From an uncultured Lachnospiraceae bacterium (GTDB lineage Bacteria > Bacillota > Clostridia > Lachnospirales > Lachnospiraceae): 64,000 nucleotides of DNA. This document shows, one piece after another, positions 32,519-41,265 of this stretch; the stretch's first letter is position 1, and the number at the start of each line of letters is the position of its first letter. The stretch lies in the NCBI GenBank assembly GCA_947382625.1, contig CANDAG010000007.1:54018-118017 (forward strand). Direction: 5' to 3'. Made by a program: the position numbers and the translations under genes. The notes below the pieces were generated by a model. It did no database searches. It was not told where the DNA came from and worked only from the letters and a program-made list of their open reading frames with translations.

Positions 32519-33413
32519 TTTTTCTGATTGCAGCCCTATTTTGGGGAGGGCATATAATGGGGCAAACGGAAAAAAAATTGCGATTCGATATGGAAATGTA
32601 CAGTATATGCTGAAATTTCCTCCTTCCGGTGCGGCAAAGCCAACTGAGCTTTCCTATACAAACAGCTGTATCAGCGAATATATTGGGAGCAATATTTATA
32701 ATTTTCTTGGTATAAAAGCACAACAGACAATACTTGGAACTTTTCAGGTTGGAGCAAAGAAAAAGATCGTATGTGCCTGCAGGGATTTCACGGCAGATGG
32801 AAAGAGATTCTTTGATTTTTGTTCTATGAAAAATACAATTCTTGAATCGGATTCGGGAGGGAGCGGAACGGAACTGGAGGATATTCTTGATACGATAGAG
32901 AAACAGCAGTATTTACCGCCAGAGGAGTTGACAGAGCATTTTTGGAATATGTTTGTGATCGATGCTTTTCTTGGCAATTTTGACCGTCATAACGGAAACT
33001 GGGGATTTCTGTTTGATGATATAACTGGAAAAGCTGCGATTGCTCCGGTTTTTGATTGTGGAAGCTGTCTGTTGCCCCAGGCAGATGAAAGAATAATGGA
33101 AGACGTATTAACAAACAAAAAAGAGTTGCATGCACGTGTCTTTCAGTTTCCAACTTCAGCTATTAAGCTGAATGGAAGGAAGATTAATTACTATGATTTT
33201 TTGGTGACAGGTGCGTATAAAGATTGTAATGCTTCTGTAGGGAGAATCGTTCCAAGGATTGATATGAAACAGATTGCGAAGTTTATAGAGGAAGTACCGT
33301 ACATTACGGAGCGACAAAAAGAATTTTATCGGAGTTATCTGCAGGCAAGGTTTGATTTGATCCTTAAGCCGGCGTTTGATCAGATAGGCTTTTGTGCCGG
33401 AGGAAGATTATGA
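32502..33413 (+). CDS. HipA/CtkA-like serine/threonine kinase
   Basis: HipA-type kinase of 303 residues. [20 protein letters not shown] contains the catalytic Asp and the N-x-D-R-H-x2-N-W-G-F motif; [11 protein letters not shown] is the metal-binding D-x-G equivalent of the DFG. It lacks the N-terminal subdomain of E. coli HipA (440 residues) and so resembles the compact CtkA and HipT proteins. Start ATG 32502 has GGAGGAGAGG just upstream, inside the antitoxin-like gene. A phosphorylation target, for instance a tRNA synthetase, cannot be named from sequence. Confidence 0.78.
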   Translation: MREQIDFSDCSPILGRAYNGANGKKIAIRYGNVQYMLKFPPSGAAKPTELSYTNSCISEYIGSNIYNFLGIKAQQTILGTFQVGAKKKIVCACRDFTADGKRFFDFCSMKNTILESDSGGSGTELEDILDTIEKQQYLPPEELTEHFWNMFVIDAFLGNFDRHNGNWGFLFDDITGKAAIAPVFDCGSCLLPQADERIMEDVLTNKKELHARVFQFPTSAIKLNGRKINYYDFLVTGAYKDCNASVGRIVPRIDMKQIAKFIEEVPYITERQKEFYRSYLQARFDLILKPAFDQIGFCAGGRL

Positions 33414-33432
33414 AAGAAATGGAGAGAACATT

Positions 33433-34377
33433 ATGATGGAAAAAAATGCAAAAATTTACGTGGCCGGACACAGGGGAATGGTTGGTTCGGCGATCATAAG
33501 GGAGCTTGAGAAACAGGGCTACACCAATATTATCACCCGTACTCATAAGGAGCTTGATCTTTGCCGGCAGGAGGCAGTAGAGGCTTTCTTTGCAGAGGAA
33601 AAGCCTGATTATGTTTTTCTGGCAGCGGCGAAGGTGGGAGGGATCAACGCCAATCAGAGTGCGCTGGCTGATTTTATGTATGATAACATGATCCTGGAAA
33701 TGAATGTGATCCATTCGGCGTGGAAGAATGGCTGCAAGAAACTGGAATTCTTAGGTTCCTCCTGTATTTATCCCCGTATGGCGCCTCAGCCCATGAAGGA
33801 AAGCGTGCTGCTGACCTCTGAGCTTGAAAAGACCAATGAAGCCTACGCGTTGGCCAAGATCTCCGGCCTGAAGTATTGCGAATTTTTAAACCGCCAGTAC
33901 GGTACGGATTACATTTCCGTTATGCCCACCAATCTTTATGGACCCAATGACAATTATCATCCGGATCACAGCCATGTGCTTCCGGCTTTGATCCGCCGTT
34001 TCCACGAGGCAAAGGTGGAAGGGCTTAAGGAGGTAGTTTGCTGGGGAGACGGTTCTCCCTTAAGAGAGTTTCTGTATGTGGATGATCTGGCGGATCTGTG
34101 CGTGTTCCTTATGAATCATTACAGTGGGAATGAAACGGTAAATGCAGGCTCAGGAAAAGAGCTTACGATCAAAGAACTGGCGGAGCTGGTTGCCAAGGTG
34201 GTAGGATATGAAGGAGAGATCAGATGGGATACCACCAAGCCCAACGGGACGCCGCGAAAGCTTCTGGATGTGTCCAAGGCAGCAGGCATGGGATGGACCT
34301 ATAAGACAGAATTAGAGGACGGGATCAGGATTTCCTACGAGGACTTTTTGAATAATCCGATGAGGGCGGAGCGGTAA
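33433..34377 (+). CDS. fcl: GDP-L-fucose synthase
   Basis: Epimerase-reductase that completes GDP-fucose synthesis from GDP-4-keto-6-deoxymannose. [20 protein letters not shown] is the NADPH loop; [30 protein letters not shown] (catalytic Ser/Cys region) and [16 protein letters not shown] (Tyr-x3-Lys) match the WcaG/Fcl family. 314 residues. ATG 33433 has GGAGAG 6 bases upstream. The partner gene gmd (GDP-mannose 4,6-dehydratase) is not in this window. The gene follows the kinase gene by only 19 bases, so they may share a transcript by chance of insertion. Confidence 0.92.
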   Translation: MMEKNAKIYVAGHRGMVGSAIIRELEKQGYTNIITRTHKELDLCRQEAVEAFFAEEKPDYVFLAAAKVGGINANQSALADFMYDNMILEMNVIHSAWKNGCKKLEFLGSSCIYPRMAPQPMKESVLLTSELEKTNEAYALAKISGLKYCEFLNRQYGTDYISVMPTNLYGPNDNYHPDHSHVLPALIRRFHEAKVEGLKEVVCWGDGSPLREFLYVDDLADLCVFLMNHYSGNETVNAGSGKELTIKELAELVAKVVGYEGEIRWDTTKPNGTPRKLLDVSKAAGMGWTYKTELEDGIRISYEDFLNNPMRAER

Positions 34378-34397
34378 GGCGGCTCTGTGTATATAGA

Positions 34398-34433
34398 CAG
34401 GAGGCAATGACTCTTTCGAATCATTGCCTCCTG
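34398..34433. terminator. bidirectional 13-bp perfect hairpin
   Basis: CAGGAGGCAATGA and TCATTGCCTCCTG are perfect complements around a 10-base loop. They lie between the convergent fucose-synthase and binding-protein genes. No T run flanks it on either side. Confidence 0.6.
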
Positions 34434-34496
34434 CTGTGATCATCAGTTTTACAGATGCTTCTATATTACCAGCAGATTGTCAATGCGGAATCTGGC

Positions 34497-36167
34497 TTAC
34501 ACATTGCCATCAATGTAATCCTGATACCACTGAATCCAGTCATAATACTGCCAGGACTGCAGCGCGTCAAGATGAGCCTGCCAGGCTGCATCGTCCAAAC
34601 CGTTCATAATGCTGGAAGCGGTAAAGTTTTCAAGATAAGCAAACAAATCTGTCTCCATGAAAGTTCTTGTCTCCAGATCCGAACTGTCTACCATTCGGTT
34701 GGGAGGATATTCCGTCTGCAGATAATCCCAAACTTCGTCAACCATGCCAACGCGATACCAGGTGCTGAATGCCTGCTCTGCGCTGATATAAATTTCCTCG
34801 CTCTTTAAAATAAGCGGAGAGAGACCAACAATTCCGTAAGTATATTTATAATTCTCTACGGTGAAATCGTCTGTCAGATTGTCAGGTGTTGTCTGGTATA
34901 CCTGACCGTCTTCGTCGATGTCCCAGTATCCGCCCTGCTCGCCATATGCCAGGGTATACTTGACCTGAGTGCTGCTGGAGAGGTAATCCCACCACTGCAG
35001 AAGCCTTTCCGGATTTTCACAGGCAGAGGTGATCGCAAAACCGGTTCTGGTTCCAAGGAAGTCGTTCCGACGTCCGCTTTTCACAAATCCGCTGCCTTCC
35101 GGTGCGCTCAGACAAGGTACTACTACATACTGCTCTGCCAGTTCATCGGACATCATGGCGTAAGGTGACCAGCAGATGGTTGCGCCAACCTGCCCGCTCT
35201 TAAGCTTTGCAAAGAACTGGTCATTTGTTTCGGTAAAGGATTCTACGTCATACAAGCCATCCTCAACCAGCTTATGCATATATTCCAAAAATGCACGGTA
35301 TTCGTCCGTATCCATAGTGGGAACAGCTTTTCCATCCTTTACCATGAAGTAATGGGAGGCGTCAGAACTGGAATAACCTGCAATTCCCCAGGCGTTTGCC
35401 ATATTTATGATATGGGCGCACCAGTTTGCCTCGCTGGCTTTAAAAGGTATCTCATCTGAAGGATCTCCGTCTCCGTTCATGTCATTATCCCGGAATGCAC
35501 AGAGTACGTCGTAGAATTCATCTGTTGTTGTGGGGATATCCAGCCCCAGCTGATCCAGCCAGTTCTTGTTGATGATCATGATACCAACCGCATCATTTGA
35601 ATAATCCACCTCACTGCCGGTGGCCAGGGAACGGATACTTCCGTCAGGCCATGTGACCAGTTCCATACCACCGTCTATGGTATTATAATCGGCAACCACA
35701 TGAGGAGCATATTCATCCAGCAAATCCGTCAGATCCAAAAACGAATCCATGCTGCTGGCCACCTGTGTTTCGCCCAGGAGCCCCAGAAAGGCGTCCGGAA
35801 GGTCGGCCGTAAGCATTGCATTTACTTTCTCGGAGGAACCGTCCGGTACGGTAATCCATTCAATGTGCACGCCTGTTGCTTCCTCAGCCATCTGGAATCC
35901 CAGCTTTTCATTGAAATCATCGATCATGCAATGAGTGTGCTTCATAACCGCTATCTTAAAGGTTATGGGCTCCAGGTCTCCTCCGGTTTCGGTTTGTGTG
36001 TCAGTTTCCGTGGCGGAATCTGTTGAGGAAGTTGCCACATCGTCTGTTTCCTCTGTCGGGGTGCTATTTTCTCCGGCTCCGGAGCCACAGCCTGTGAGCA
36101 ACAGGCTGACAGCCAGCCCTGTTGCAGCTATTGTTTTCCACATACTACTTTTTACTTTTCTTCGCAT
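34497..36167 (-). CDS. sugar ABC transporter substrate-binding lipoprotein (LplA/YtcQ-type)
   Basis: Extracellular solute-binding protein of 556 residues. The N-terminus MRRKVKSSMWKTIAATGLAV leads into LLLTGCGSG, a signal peptidase II lipobox with the lipidated Cys. An acidic Ser/Thr-rich linker follows (about residues 28-55). The body shows the family 1 binding-protein pattern with DPSDEIPFKASE near the middle. The length is typical of the LplA/YtcQ group, which serves complex oligosaccharides. Start ATG 36167 has AGGAGG 9 bases upstream; 22 upstream codons in the open frame lack signal-peptide character. Last gene of the sulfatase operon. Confidence 0.9.
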   Translation of the reverse strand: MRRKVKSSMWKTIAATGLAVSLLLTGCGSGAGENSTPTEETDDVATSSTDSATETDTQTETGGDLEPITFKIAVMKHTHCMIDDFNEKLGFQMAEEATGVHIEWITVPDGSSEKVNAMLTADLPDAFLGLLGETQVASSMDSFLDLTDLLDEYAPHVVADYNTIDGGMELVTWPDGSIRSLATGSEVDYSNDAVGIMIINKNWLDQLGLDIPTTTDEFYDVLCAFRDNDMNGDGDPSDEIPFKASEANWCAHIINMANAWGIAGYSSSDASHYFMVKDGKAVPTMDTDEYRAFLEYMHKLVEDGLYDVESFTETNDQFFAKLKSGQVGATICWSPYAMMSDELAEQYVVVPCLSAPEGSGFVKSGRRNDFLGTRTGFAITSACENPERLLQWWDYLSSSTQVKYTLAYGEQGGYWDIDEDGQVYQTTPDNLTDDFTVENYKYTYGIVGLSPLILKSEEIYISAEQAFSTWYRVGMVDEVWDYLQTEYPPNRMVDSSDLETRTFMETDLFAYLENFTASSIMNGLDDAAWQAHLDALQSWQYYDWIQWYQDYIDGNV

Positions 36168-36232
36168 TATGCATTTCCTCCTATTAGTGCATAAAAACAA
36201 TTTACAGTTACCATGTATCTTTTCAGGACACA

Positions 36233-37147
36233 TTATCCTTTCACAGAACCGATCATCACCCCTTTCACAAAATATTTCTGGATAAATGGGTAAACACAGA
36301 TGATCGGAACTGTTGAAACCACAATTACTCCGTATTTAATAACCTGCCCCATCATTTGCAGTTTCATTGCAGCTTCCGGGTCTGCCTCCGAGGTAGCGTT
36401 AATAGTGGATGACGCCATCAGCAGAATATCCCTCAAAAACAGCTGCAGAGGATATTTGGATTCATCCGTCAGGAAAATCATTGCATTGAAATAGGAATTC
36501 CAGTGTACCACGGCGATGTAGAGCGCAATTACCGCCACGATCGCCTTGGAGAGCGGCAGTACAATACTGAAAAAGAATCTGCCGTTTCCGCACCCGTCCA
36601 TTCGCGAGGCGTCCAGAAGCTCATCCGATATATTGCCCGCAAGGAAAGACCTTGTGATGATAATGTTATATACTGAAACGCTGCCTGTGATGATCATCAG
36701 CAGTCTCGTGTTCACAAGATTAAGCCCTTTTACTATCAGATAGAAGGGAATCATTCCGCCCTGAAAATACATGGTGAAGATAAAGAGCAGCATAATAAGG
36801 GTTTTTCCGGGTAAATCCTTCCTGGAAAGAGAATATCCTGCCAGCATTGTGCACACCACCCCGAAGAATGTCCCACATATTGTATAAAGCAGTGTATTCA
36901 TATAGCCTGTCAGGATCCTGCTGTCCTTAAATATCCGCTGATAACCCGTCAGCATAAAACCTTTCGGCCAGAAGAGCACTTTTCCGTTATTGACGTATGT
37001 AGGATCGGAAAACGATGCAATCACTACGAAATACAGTGGATACAGCACGATCAGAATGACAAATCCCAGAAACGCCCATTTTACGATATCAAATATTCTG
37101 TCATCCTTACTGACTTTCATTTTCTTTGTTTTTATTTTTTCACTCAT
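36233..37147 (-). CDS. carbohydrate ABC transporter permease, LplC-like
   Basis: CUT1-family membrane subunit, 304 residues, six helices. The cytoplasmic EAA loop is LLDASRMDGCGNGRFFFSIV followed by LPLSK, the contact for the ATPase. The C-terminus FIQKYFVKGVMIGSVKG is the family's conserved tail and the same motif as the relict at 30878. GGAGG lies 6 bases before ATG. No ATP-binding subunit is encoded in the operon, as usual for this class, which shares a common MsmX-type ATPase. Confidence 0.93.
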   Translation of the reverse strand: MSEKIKTKKMKVSKDDRIFDIVKWAFLGFVILIVLYPLYFVVIASFSDPTYVNNGKVLFWPKGFMLTGYQRIFKDSRILTGYMNTLLYTICGTFFGVVCTMLAGYSLSRKDLPGKTLIMLLFIFTMYFQGGMIPFYLIVKGLNLVNTRLLMIITGSVSVYNIIITRSFLAGNISDELLDASRMDGCGNGRFFFSIVLPLSKAIVAVIALYIAVVHWNSYFNAMIFLTDESKYPLQLFLRDILLMASSTINATSEADPEAAMKLQMMGQVIKYGVIVVSTVPIICVYPFIQKYFVKGVMIGSVKG

Positions 37148-37159
37148 GTCAGTCCTCCA

Positions 37160-38077
37160 TTACCAAAGTCCCGTTCCGCTCACTTTCTTGGAAAGCTTAT
37201 TGACAATTACCAGTATTACGAAGTTGATCACATTGTTAAACAGTCCGATTGCCGTCGAATAACTGTATCTTTGCTGTTGAAGACCCATCTTATAGATATA
37301 TGTGGAAATCACCTCCGACACAGGTGTGTTTAAGCTGTTCTGGAGCAGATACACTTTTTCATACCCGACACTCAGGATGTTTCCGCAGTTCATGATCAGC
37401 AGAATTACCATGGTTGGCAGGATCGCCGGGAGATCTACATGCAAAACCCTCTGGAACTTATTAGCGCCGTCTATCTTGGCAGCCTCGTGCAGCTCCTGAC
37501 TTACGCCGGTCAGGGCGGCTATGTAGATAATGGAATTCCACCCCATACTCTGCCAAACCCCGGACCATACATACATGTGCGGGAAGTATTTGCTCTCTCC
37601 CATGAAGAAGGTATCGCCGCTTCCGCCAAGGTGTGCCAGCAGTGCATTGACAACTCCGGATCTGGGCGAAAAGAGAACGGACATCATTCCTACCAGGACA
37701 ACTGTAGATATAAAGTAAGGCATATATGTCACGGTCTGGGCGAATTTCTTGGCCTTCAGGTTTCCGATATCATTGATGAACAGGGCAAGGATAATGGGAA
37801 GAGGGAATCCTACTATCAGGGAATAAATGCTGAGCGTCAGCGTGTTTTTCAGTATCTGCCAGAATCTCGGAGTGCTGAAAAAGGTTTCAAACCATTTCAT
37901 TCCCACCCACGGACTGCCCATGATTCCTTTTGAAGCCGTAAAATCTTTAAAGGCAATAATCAGGCCGTACATAGGGGCATACATAAAAGTCCCTATATAG
38001 ATGGCAGCCGGAAGCAGAAAAACATACAAAAGCCAATTTCTTTTCATCAGCTTTAACGTCTTGTTCCATTTTGTCAT
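37160..38077 (-). CDS. carbohydrate ABC transporter permease, LplB-like
   Basis: Second CUT1 permease, 305 residues, six helices, starting NWLLYVFLLPAAIYIGTFMY. EAA loop: ELHEAAKIDGANKFQRVLHV followed by DLPAILPT. Start ATG 38077 has GGAGG 7 bases before it; the 21 extra codons upstream are hydrophilic and rejected. Twelve bases separate its stop from the LplC-like ATG. A GC-rich hairpin (CCCGCCGCC/GCGGCAGGG) lies upstream, between sulfatase and permease, and may stabilise or partly terminate the transcript. Confidence 0.93.
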   Translation of the reverse strand: MTKWNKTLKLMKRNWLLYVFLLPAAIYIGTFMYAPMYGLIIAFKDFTASKGIMGSPWVGMKWFETFFSTPRFWQILKNTLTLSIYSLIVGFPLPIILALFINDIGNLKAKKFAQTVTYMPYFISTVVLVGMMSVLFSPRSGVVNALLAHLGGSGDTFFMGESKYFPHMYVWSGVWQSMGWNSIIYIAALTGVSQELHEAAKIDGANKFQRVLHVDLPAILPTMVILLIMNCGNILSVGYEKVYLLQNSLNTPVSEVISTYIYKMGLQQQRYSYSTAIGLFNNVINFVILVIVNKLSKKVSGTGLW

Positions 38078-38156
38078 TTCGTTTCCTCCATTTCGTATTT
38101 TTAACTGCCCTGCCGCTTTGGCGGCGGGTTGGCCAGTCAATATTTGAATGAGGCTT

Positions 38157-39650
38157 TTATTTGATGCGTGTAGCCTCTTTCATGGGAAGCCCTGTCGTGT
38201 AATCGAGCTGTCTGGGCTCATATTCCTCGTTCTCCCGCTGCCTTGTATAGCCATGGTTGGCCCAGGTGGCTTCTTTTGCGTCCTTTCTCCAGGGACGGCG
38301 TTCCCATTGATAGCCGCGGTAAGGGTCGCGGGTCTGGTCCATCCACTCCAGAAGCTGCTCATGAAGACGATTCTTTATCTCATAGCAGGAGTCATCAAAA
38401 ATCAGATTTTTCATTTCATAAGGATCTGTTTCCTGATCGTAAAATTCGTCTATACTGTCCAACAGGTGAATGACAAGCTTGTACCGGCCATCGAAAATAC
38501 CCCGCATCATCTGCAGACCGCCAAAGCCGTCATGATCGATTTCATAACGCGTAAACTCAGTCACCACGAAATCATTAATATGCTTCTTCGGATCATATAC
38601 TGCCGGAAGTATGCTCCTGCCTTCCAATAGCTTTGGGATCGGAAGCCCCATATAATCAAGAACAAGGGGCGTCAGATTGATATGGCTGACAGGCTGCTCA
38701 TCCACCACTCCTTTGGGAATGCCGGACCCCATGATCAGCAGCGGCACCCGGGCGATTTCGTTGTACATGGAAGGACCCTTGCCATTCAGGCAATGGCTCT
38801 GCATCCCGTCTCCGTGGTCGGAGGTATAGATGACCAGAGCTTCCGGCGCCATTTCCCGTATGCAGTCCAGAATTCTGCCAATCTCGCTGTCTACATAGGA
38901 ATTGCAGCCAAAAAAGTATGGCGCCTTCAAGGTCAGGGCATCCCTGTCCAGATTTCGGGAAGCTCCTGCCCATATCTTCTGATATTCCGGTTTTCCCTCC
39001 AGAGTGTCCCACACGTTGGGTGACTTGGGAAATTCGTAATCCTGGAACATGGATGCGTAAGGCTCCGGACACAGGGCAGGGTCATGAGGTTCGTCAAAGG
39101 AGACGGTCAGGAAGAAATCTTCTTCCGGGTATTTCTGCAGAAAATCGATGGCTCTGTCTGCACAGCGGTGTCCAAATGTAAATTCCGGCTTTATTCTATT
39201 CTTGTTGGTATCCGATGTCCTGGATAAAACACGTTCTTCCTCGCTGAGTTCCTCCAGGTAACATTTCATATCGTACCAGTAGTAAGGATCCCATCCTTCG
39301 GGGCATCTTCCTAAGCCGAAATAATCGCCTCCATCAAGGTGGTATTTCCCTATGTATGCCGTATGTATGCCATTGTCGGTAAGTCTCTGCCCTATTGTTT
39401 TTACGTTGGCTCCCAGGGGCATACTGTTTGCCACACTCCCGTTAGAATGGGGATATGTTCCGGTAAAAATTGAGGAGCGGGCGGGCCCACACACCGGCTG
39501 GCAGGAATAGGCATTACTGTAACGGATGCCCTCCTCTGCCATAGCATCAAGACAAGGTGTATTCATAGCTTTGTTGCCATAGCAACCCAGCATATCCTGT
39601 CTTGTGCTGTCAGTCATCAGCAGGATGACCTGTCTTTTTTTCTTCTCCAT
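38157..39650 (-). CDS. Cys-type sulfatase
   Basis: Removes sulfate esters from saccharides. QPVCGPARSSIFTGTYPH holds the C-x-P-x-R motif whose Cys becomes formylglycine; VILLMTDSTRQDMLGCYGN gives the N-terminal metal Asp pair and IYTSDHGDGMQSH the C-terminal metal site. 497 residues, no signal peptide, so substrates must be imported. AGGAGAG lies 7 bases before the ATG. As first gene of the operon with the two permeases and binding protein, it processes what they import. The anaerobic maturase (anSME) needed to form formylglycine is not in the window. Confidence 0.92.
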   Translation of the reverse strand: MEKKKRQVILLMTDSTRQDMLGCYGNKAMNTPCLDAMAEEGIRYSNAYSCQPVCGPARSSIFTGTYPHSNGSVANSMPLGANVKTIGQRLTDNGIHTAYIGKYHLDGGDYFGLGRCPEGWDPYYWYDMKCYLEELSEEERVLSRTSDTNKNRIKPEFTFGHRCADRAIDFLQKYPEEDFFLTVSFDEPHDPALCPEPYASMFQDYEFPKSPNVWDTLEGKPEYQKIWAGASRNLDRDALTLKAPYFFGCNSYVDSEIGRILDCIREMAPEALVIYTSDHGDGMQSHCLNGKGPSMYNEIARVPLLIMGSGIPKGVVDEQPVSHINLTPLVLDYMGLPIPKLLEGRSILPAVYDPKKHINDFVVTEFTRYEIDHDGFGGLQMMRGIFDGRYKLVIHLLDSIDEFYDQETDPYEMKNLIFDDSCYEIKNRLHEQLLEWMDQTRDPYRGYQWERRPWRKDAKEATWANHGYTRQRENEEYEPRQLDYTTGLPMKEATRIK

Positions 39651-39863
39651 GTACTCTCTCCTGTTGTGTTTCTGCTTTTCTATAAAATAATATTTGTATA
39701 TTGATATTAAGCATATTAAGCGGAAAAGTTATAAAATTCCATATCATTTTATGCTGATAGCATGGACGTTTCTGCTTTGGTGTGATAAAATGCATATAAA
39801 GCGGTTGGCTGCAAATATTTTTTTGTAACTTTTTATGGTGTTGTTTGTTCCGAGGACATTGCA
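39651..39863. promoter_or_regulatory. divergent promoter region of the sulfatase operon and AraC regulator
   Basis: This AT-rich 213-base gap separates the two divergent genes. It holds several TATAAA/TTGTAT-like elements but no clean 17-bp spaced promoter. AraC-type binding sites are expected here and cannot be defined by eye. Confidence 0.5.
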
Positions 39864-40724
39864 ATGATTGATATATCAGGACATTTGAGAAATGAGAGAA
39901 GATCTATTGGTTATGTGGATACCTCTACCCCCATTCTTGTTAATTGCTGTGGATGGCAGATCTTTAAAAGCAGGGATTATATCCAGAAGCGCAGTGGCGG
40001 CAGACTGGATTATCAGCTCATCTACGTATACAAGGGAACAGGACATTACTTTCTGAATGGCGAGTGGATGTCACTGTCTGCGGGCAATCTACTCCTGTTC
40101 CGTCCCTGGGAGCCGCAGGTGTATTCCTATTTTGCCGAAGAAAAGCCGGAAATCTACTGGATTCATTTCACGGGAACGGAGTGTGAGTCTATCATCAGCA
40201 AATATAACATTCAGAATTGCTACATCGGAGAAAACAATTCCCTGAAAAATCTTTTCCGCGATATTATCACGGAATTGCAATTAAAAAAATCTCTCTTTGA
40301 GGATATTGTTATCAACGAATTTTTTCAGATTCTAATCACTATCTGCCGTTCCCGTCAACAGCTGCTGATGCCTTCAGAAAATAATTTTTCTATAGAACGT
40401 CTTATTCTTCAGTTGAATCAGAAGTATATGGACAAATGGACAGTTTCATCCATGGCTGACTATTGTAAGCTTGGAGAGAGCTATTTTGCCCATACCTTTA
40501 AAAAGCACACGGGCGTATCTCCCATGCGCTTTTTGAATGAGCTTCGGATTGAAAAAGCCAGGGAACTGCTCTTTTCAGGTACCATGAATATCTCAACTAT
40601 CGCATCTCTGGTAGGCTATGACGATCCATTGTATTTCAGCCGTGTTTTTAAAAAGCTTGTGGGCATTGCCCCCCAGAATTTCCAGCAGAATGAACTACGG
40701 ACGAATACACCGGAATGGTATTAA
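39864..40724 (+). CDS. AraC-family transcriptional regulator with cupin sensor
   Basis: Activator of 286 residues. The N-terminal part is a cupin-like sugar sensor (YQLIYVYKGTGHYFLNGEWM, SLSAGNLLLFRP). The C-terminal 100 residues hold two helix-turn-helix units: WTVSSMADYCKLGESYFAHT and the final MNISTIASLVGYDDPLYFSR, then VFKKLVGIAPQNFQ. Its divergent position makes it the probable activator of the sulfatase-transporter operon in response to the imported sugar. GAGG lies 8 bases before the ATG. Confidence 0.9.
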   Translation: MIDISGHLRNERRSIGYVDTSTPILVNCCGWQIFKSRDYIQKRSGGRLDYQLIYVYKGTGHYFLNGEWMSLSAGNLLLFRPWEPQVYSYFAEEKPEIYWIHFTGTECESIISKYNIQNCYIGENNSLKNLFRDIITELQLKKSLFEDIVINEFFQILITICRSRQQLLMPSENNFSIERLILQLNQKYMDKWTVSSMADYCKLGESYFAHTFKKHTGVSPMRFLNELRIEKARELLFSGTMNISTIASLVGYDDPLYFSRVFKKLVGIAPQNFQQNELRTNTPEWY

Positions 40725-40805
40725 ATGCCGTAAGTCGAAATCTTATGAGAAATGTAACAGTTTAGCCTTCGGCTTTACTGCTGCTGAGAAATCTCCTGTT
40801 TATAC

Positions 40806-40856
40806 TTGACATATGTTGTCTATGGTTGTAGACTAATAATGTCTACAAAAGTAGAC
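40806..40856 (+). promoter_or_regulatory. BlaI-type promoter with two operators
   Basis: TTGACA (40806-40811) and TAGACT (40829-40834) are 17 bases apart. Two 16-bp inverted repeats surround the start: GTCTA-TGGTT-GTAGAC at 40818-40833 and GTCTAC-AAAA-GTAGAC at 40841-40856, the dyad form bound by BlaI/MecI repressors. The first covers the spacer and -10, the second the transcription start. Confidence 0.8.
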
Positions 40857-40870
40857 CGAGGAGGTATACA

Positions 40871-41242
40871 ATGGAAAGAAAGGCAACAGTTTCAGATGCA
40901 GAGCTGGAAATACTGGAAGTGCTCTGGTCCGCAGAGGAACCCTTAAATGCGGCTCAGATTCGCAGTCTGCTCAGCCGGAATAAAAGCTGGGAGAGAACGA
41001 CGATTCTTACTTTAGTCCAAAGGCTTTTAAAAAAGGGCGTGATCCAACAGGAGAAGCGTGAGGTGTATTATTACCAGCCCTGTATCCGGCGTGAGGAGTA
41101 TGTGCGGGAAGAGACCAGGAACTTTGTGGATAAATTCTTTAAGGGAAGCTCCCGAAACCTGGCAGCGGCGCTGGTCAACAGTGAAGCGCTGACAAAGGAG
41201 GATATTGCGGAGCTGCGCGATTATTTTAACAGGAATTGTTAA
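40871..41242 (+). CDS. BlaI/MecI-family repressor
   Basis: Winged-helix repressor of 123 residues: VSDAELEILEVLWSAEEPLN, WERTTILTLVQRLLKKGVIQ and VYYYQPCIRREEYVREETRN are the BlaI blocks, the last being the cleavage and dimer region. Expected to bind the two operators upstream and repress its own operon until the membrane receptor signals. GAGGAGG lies 6 bases before ATG. Its end overlaps the extended frame of the receptor gene; the chosen receptor start is 23 bases further on. Confidence 0.92.
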   Translation: MERKATVSDAELEILEVLWSAEEPLNAAQIRSLLSRNKSWERTTILTLVQRLLKKGVIQQEKREVYYYQPCIRREEYVREETRNFVDKFFKGSSRNLAAALVNSEALTKEDIAELRDYFNRNC

Positions 41243-41265
41243 GGGTTATTAGAGAGGGTATGATC

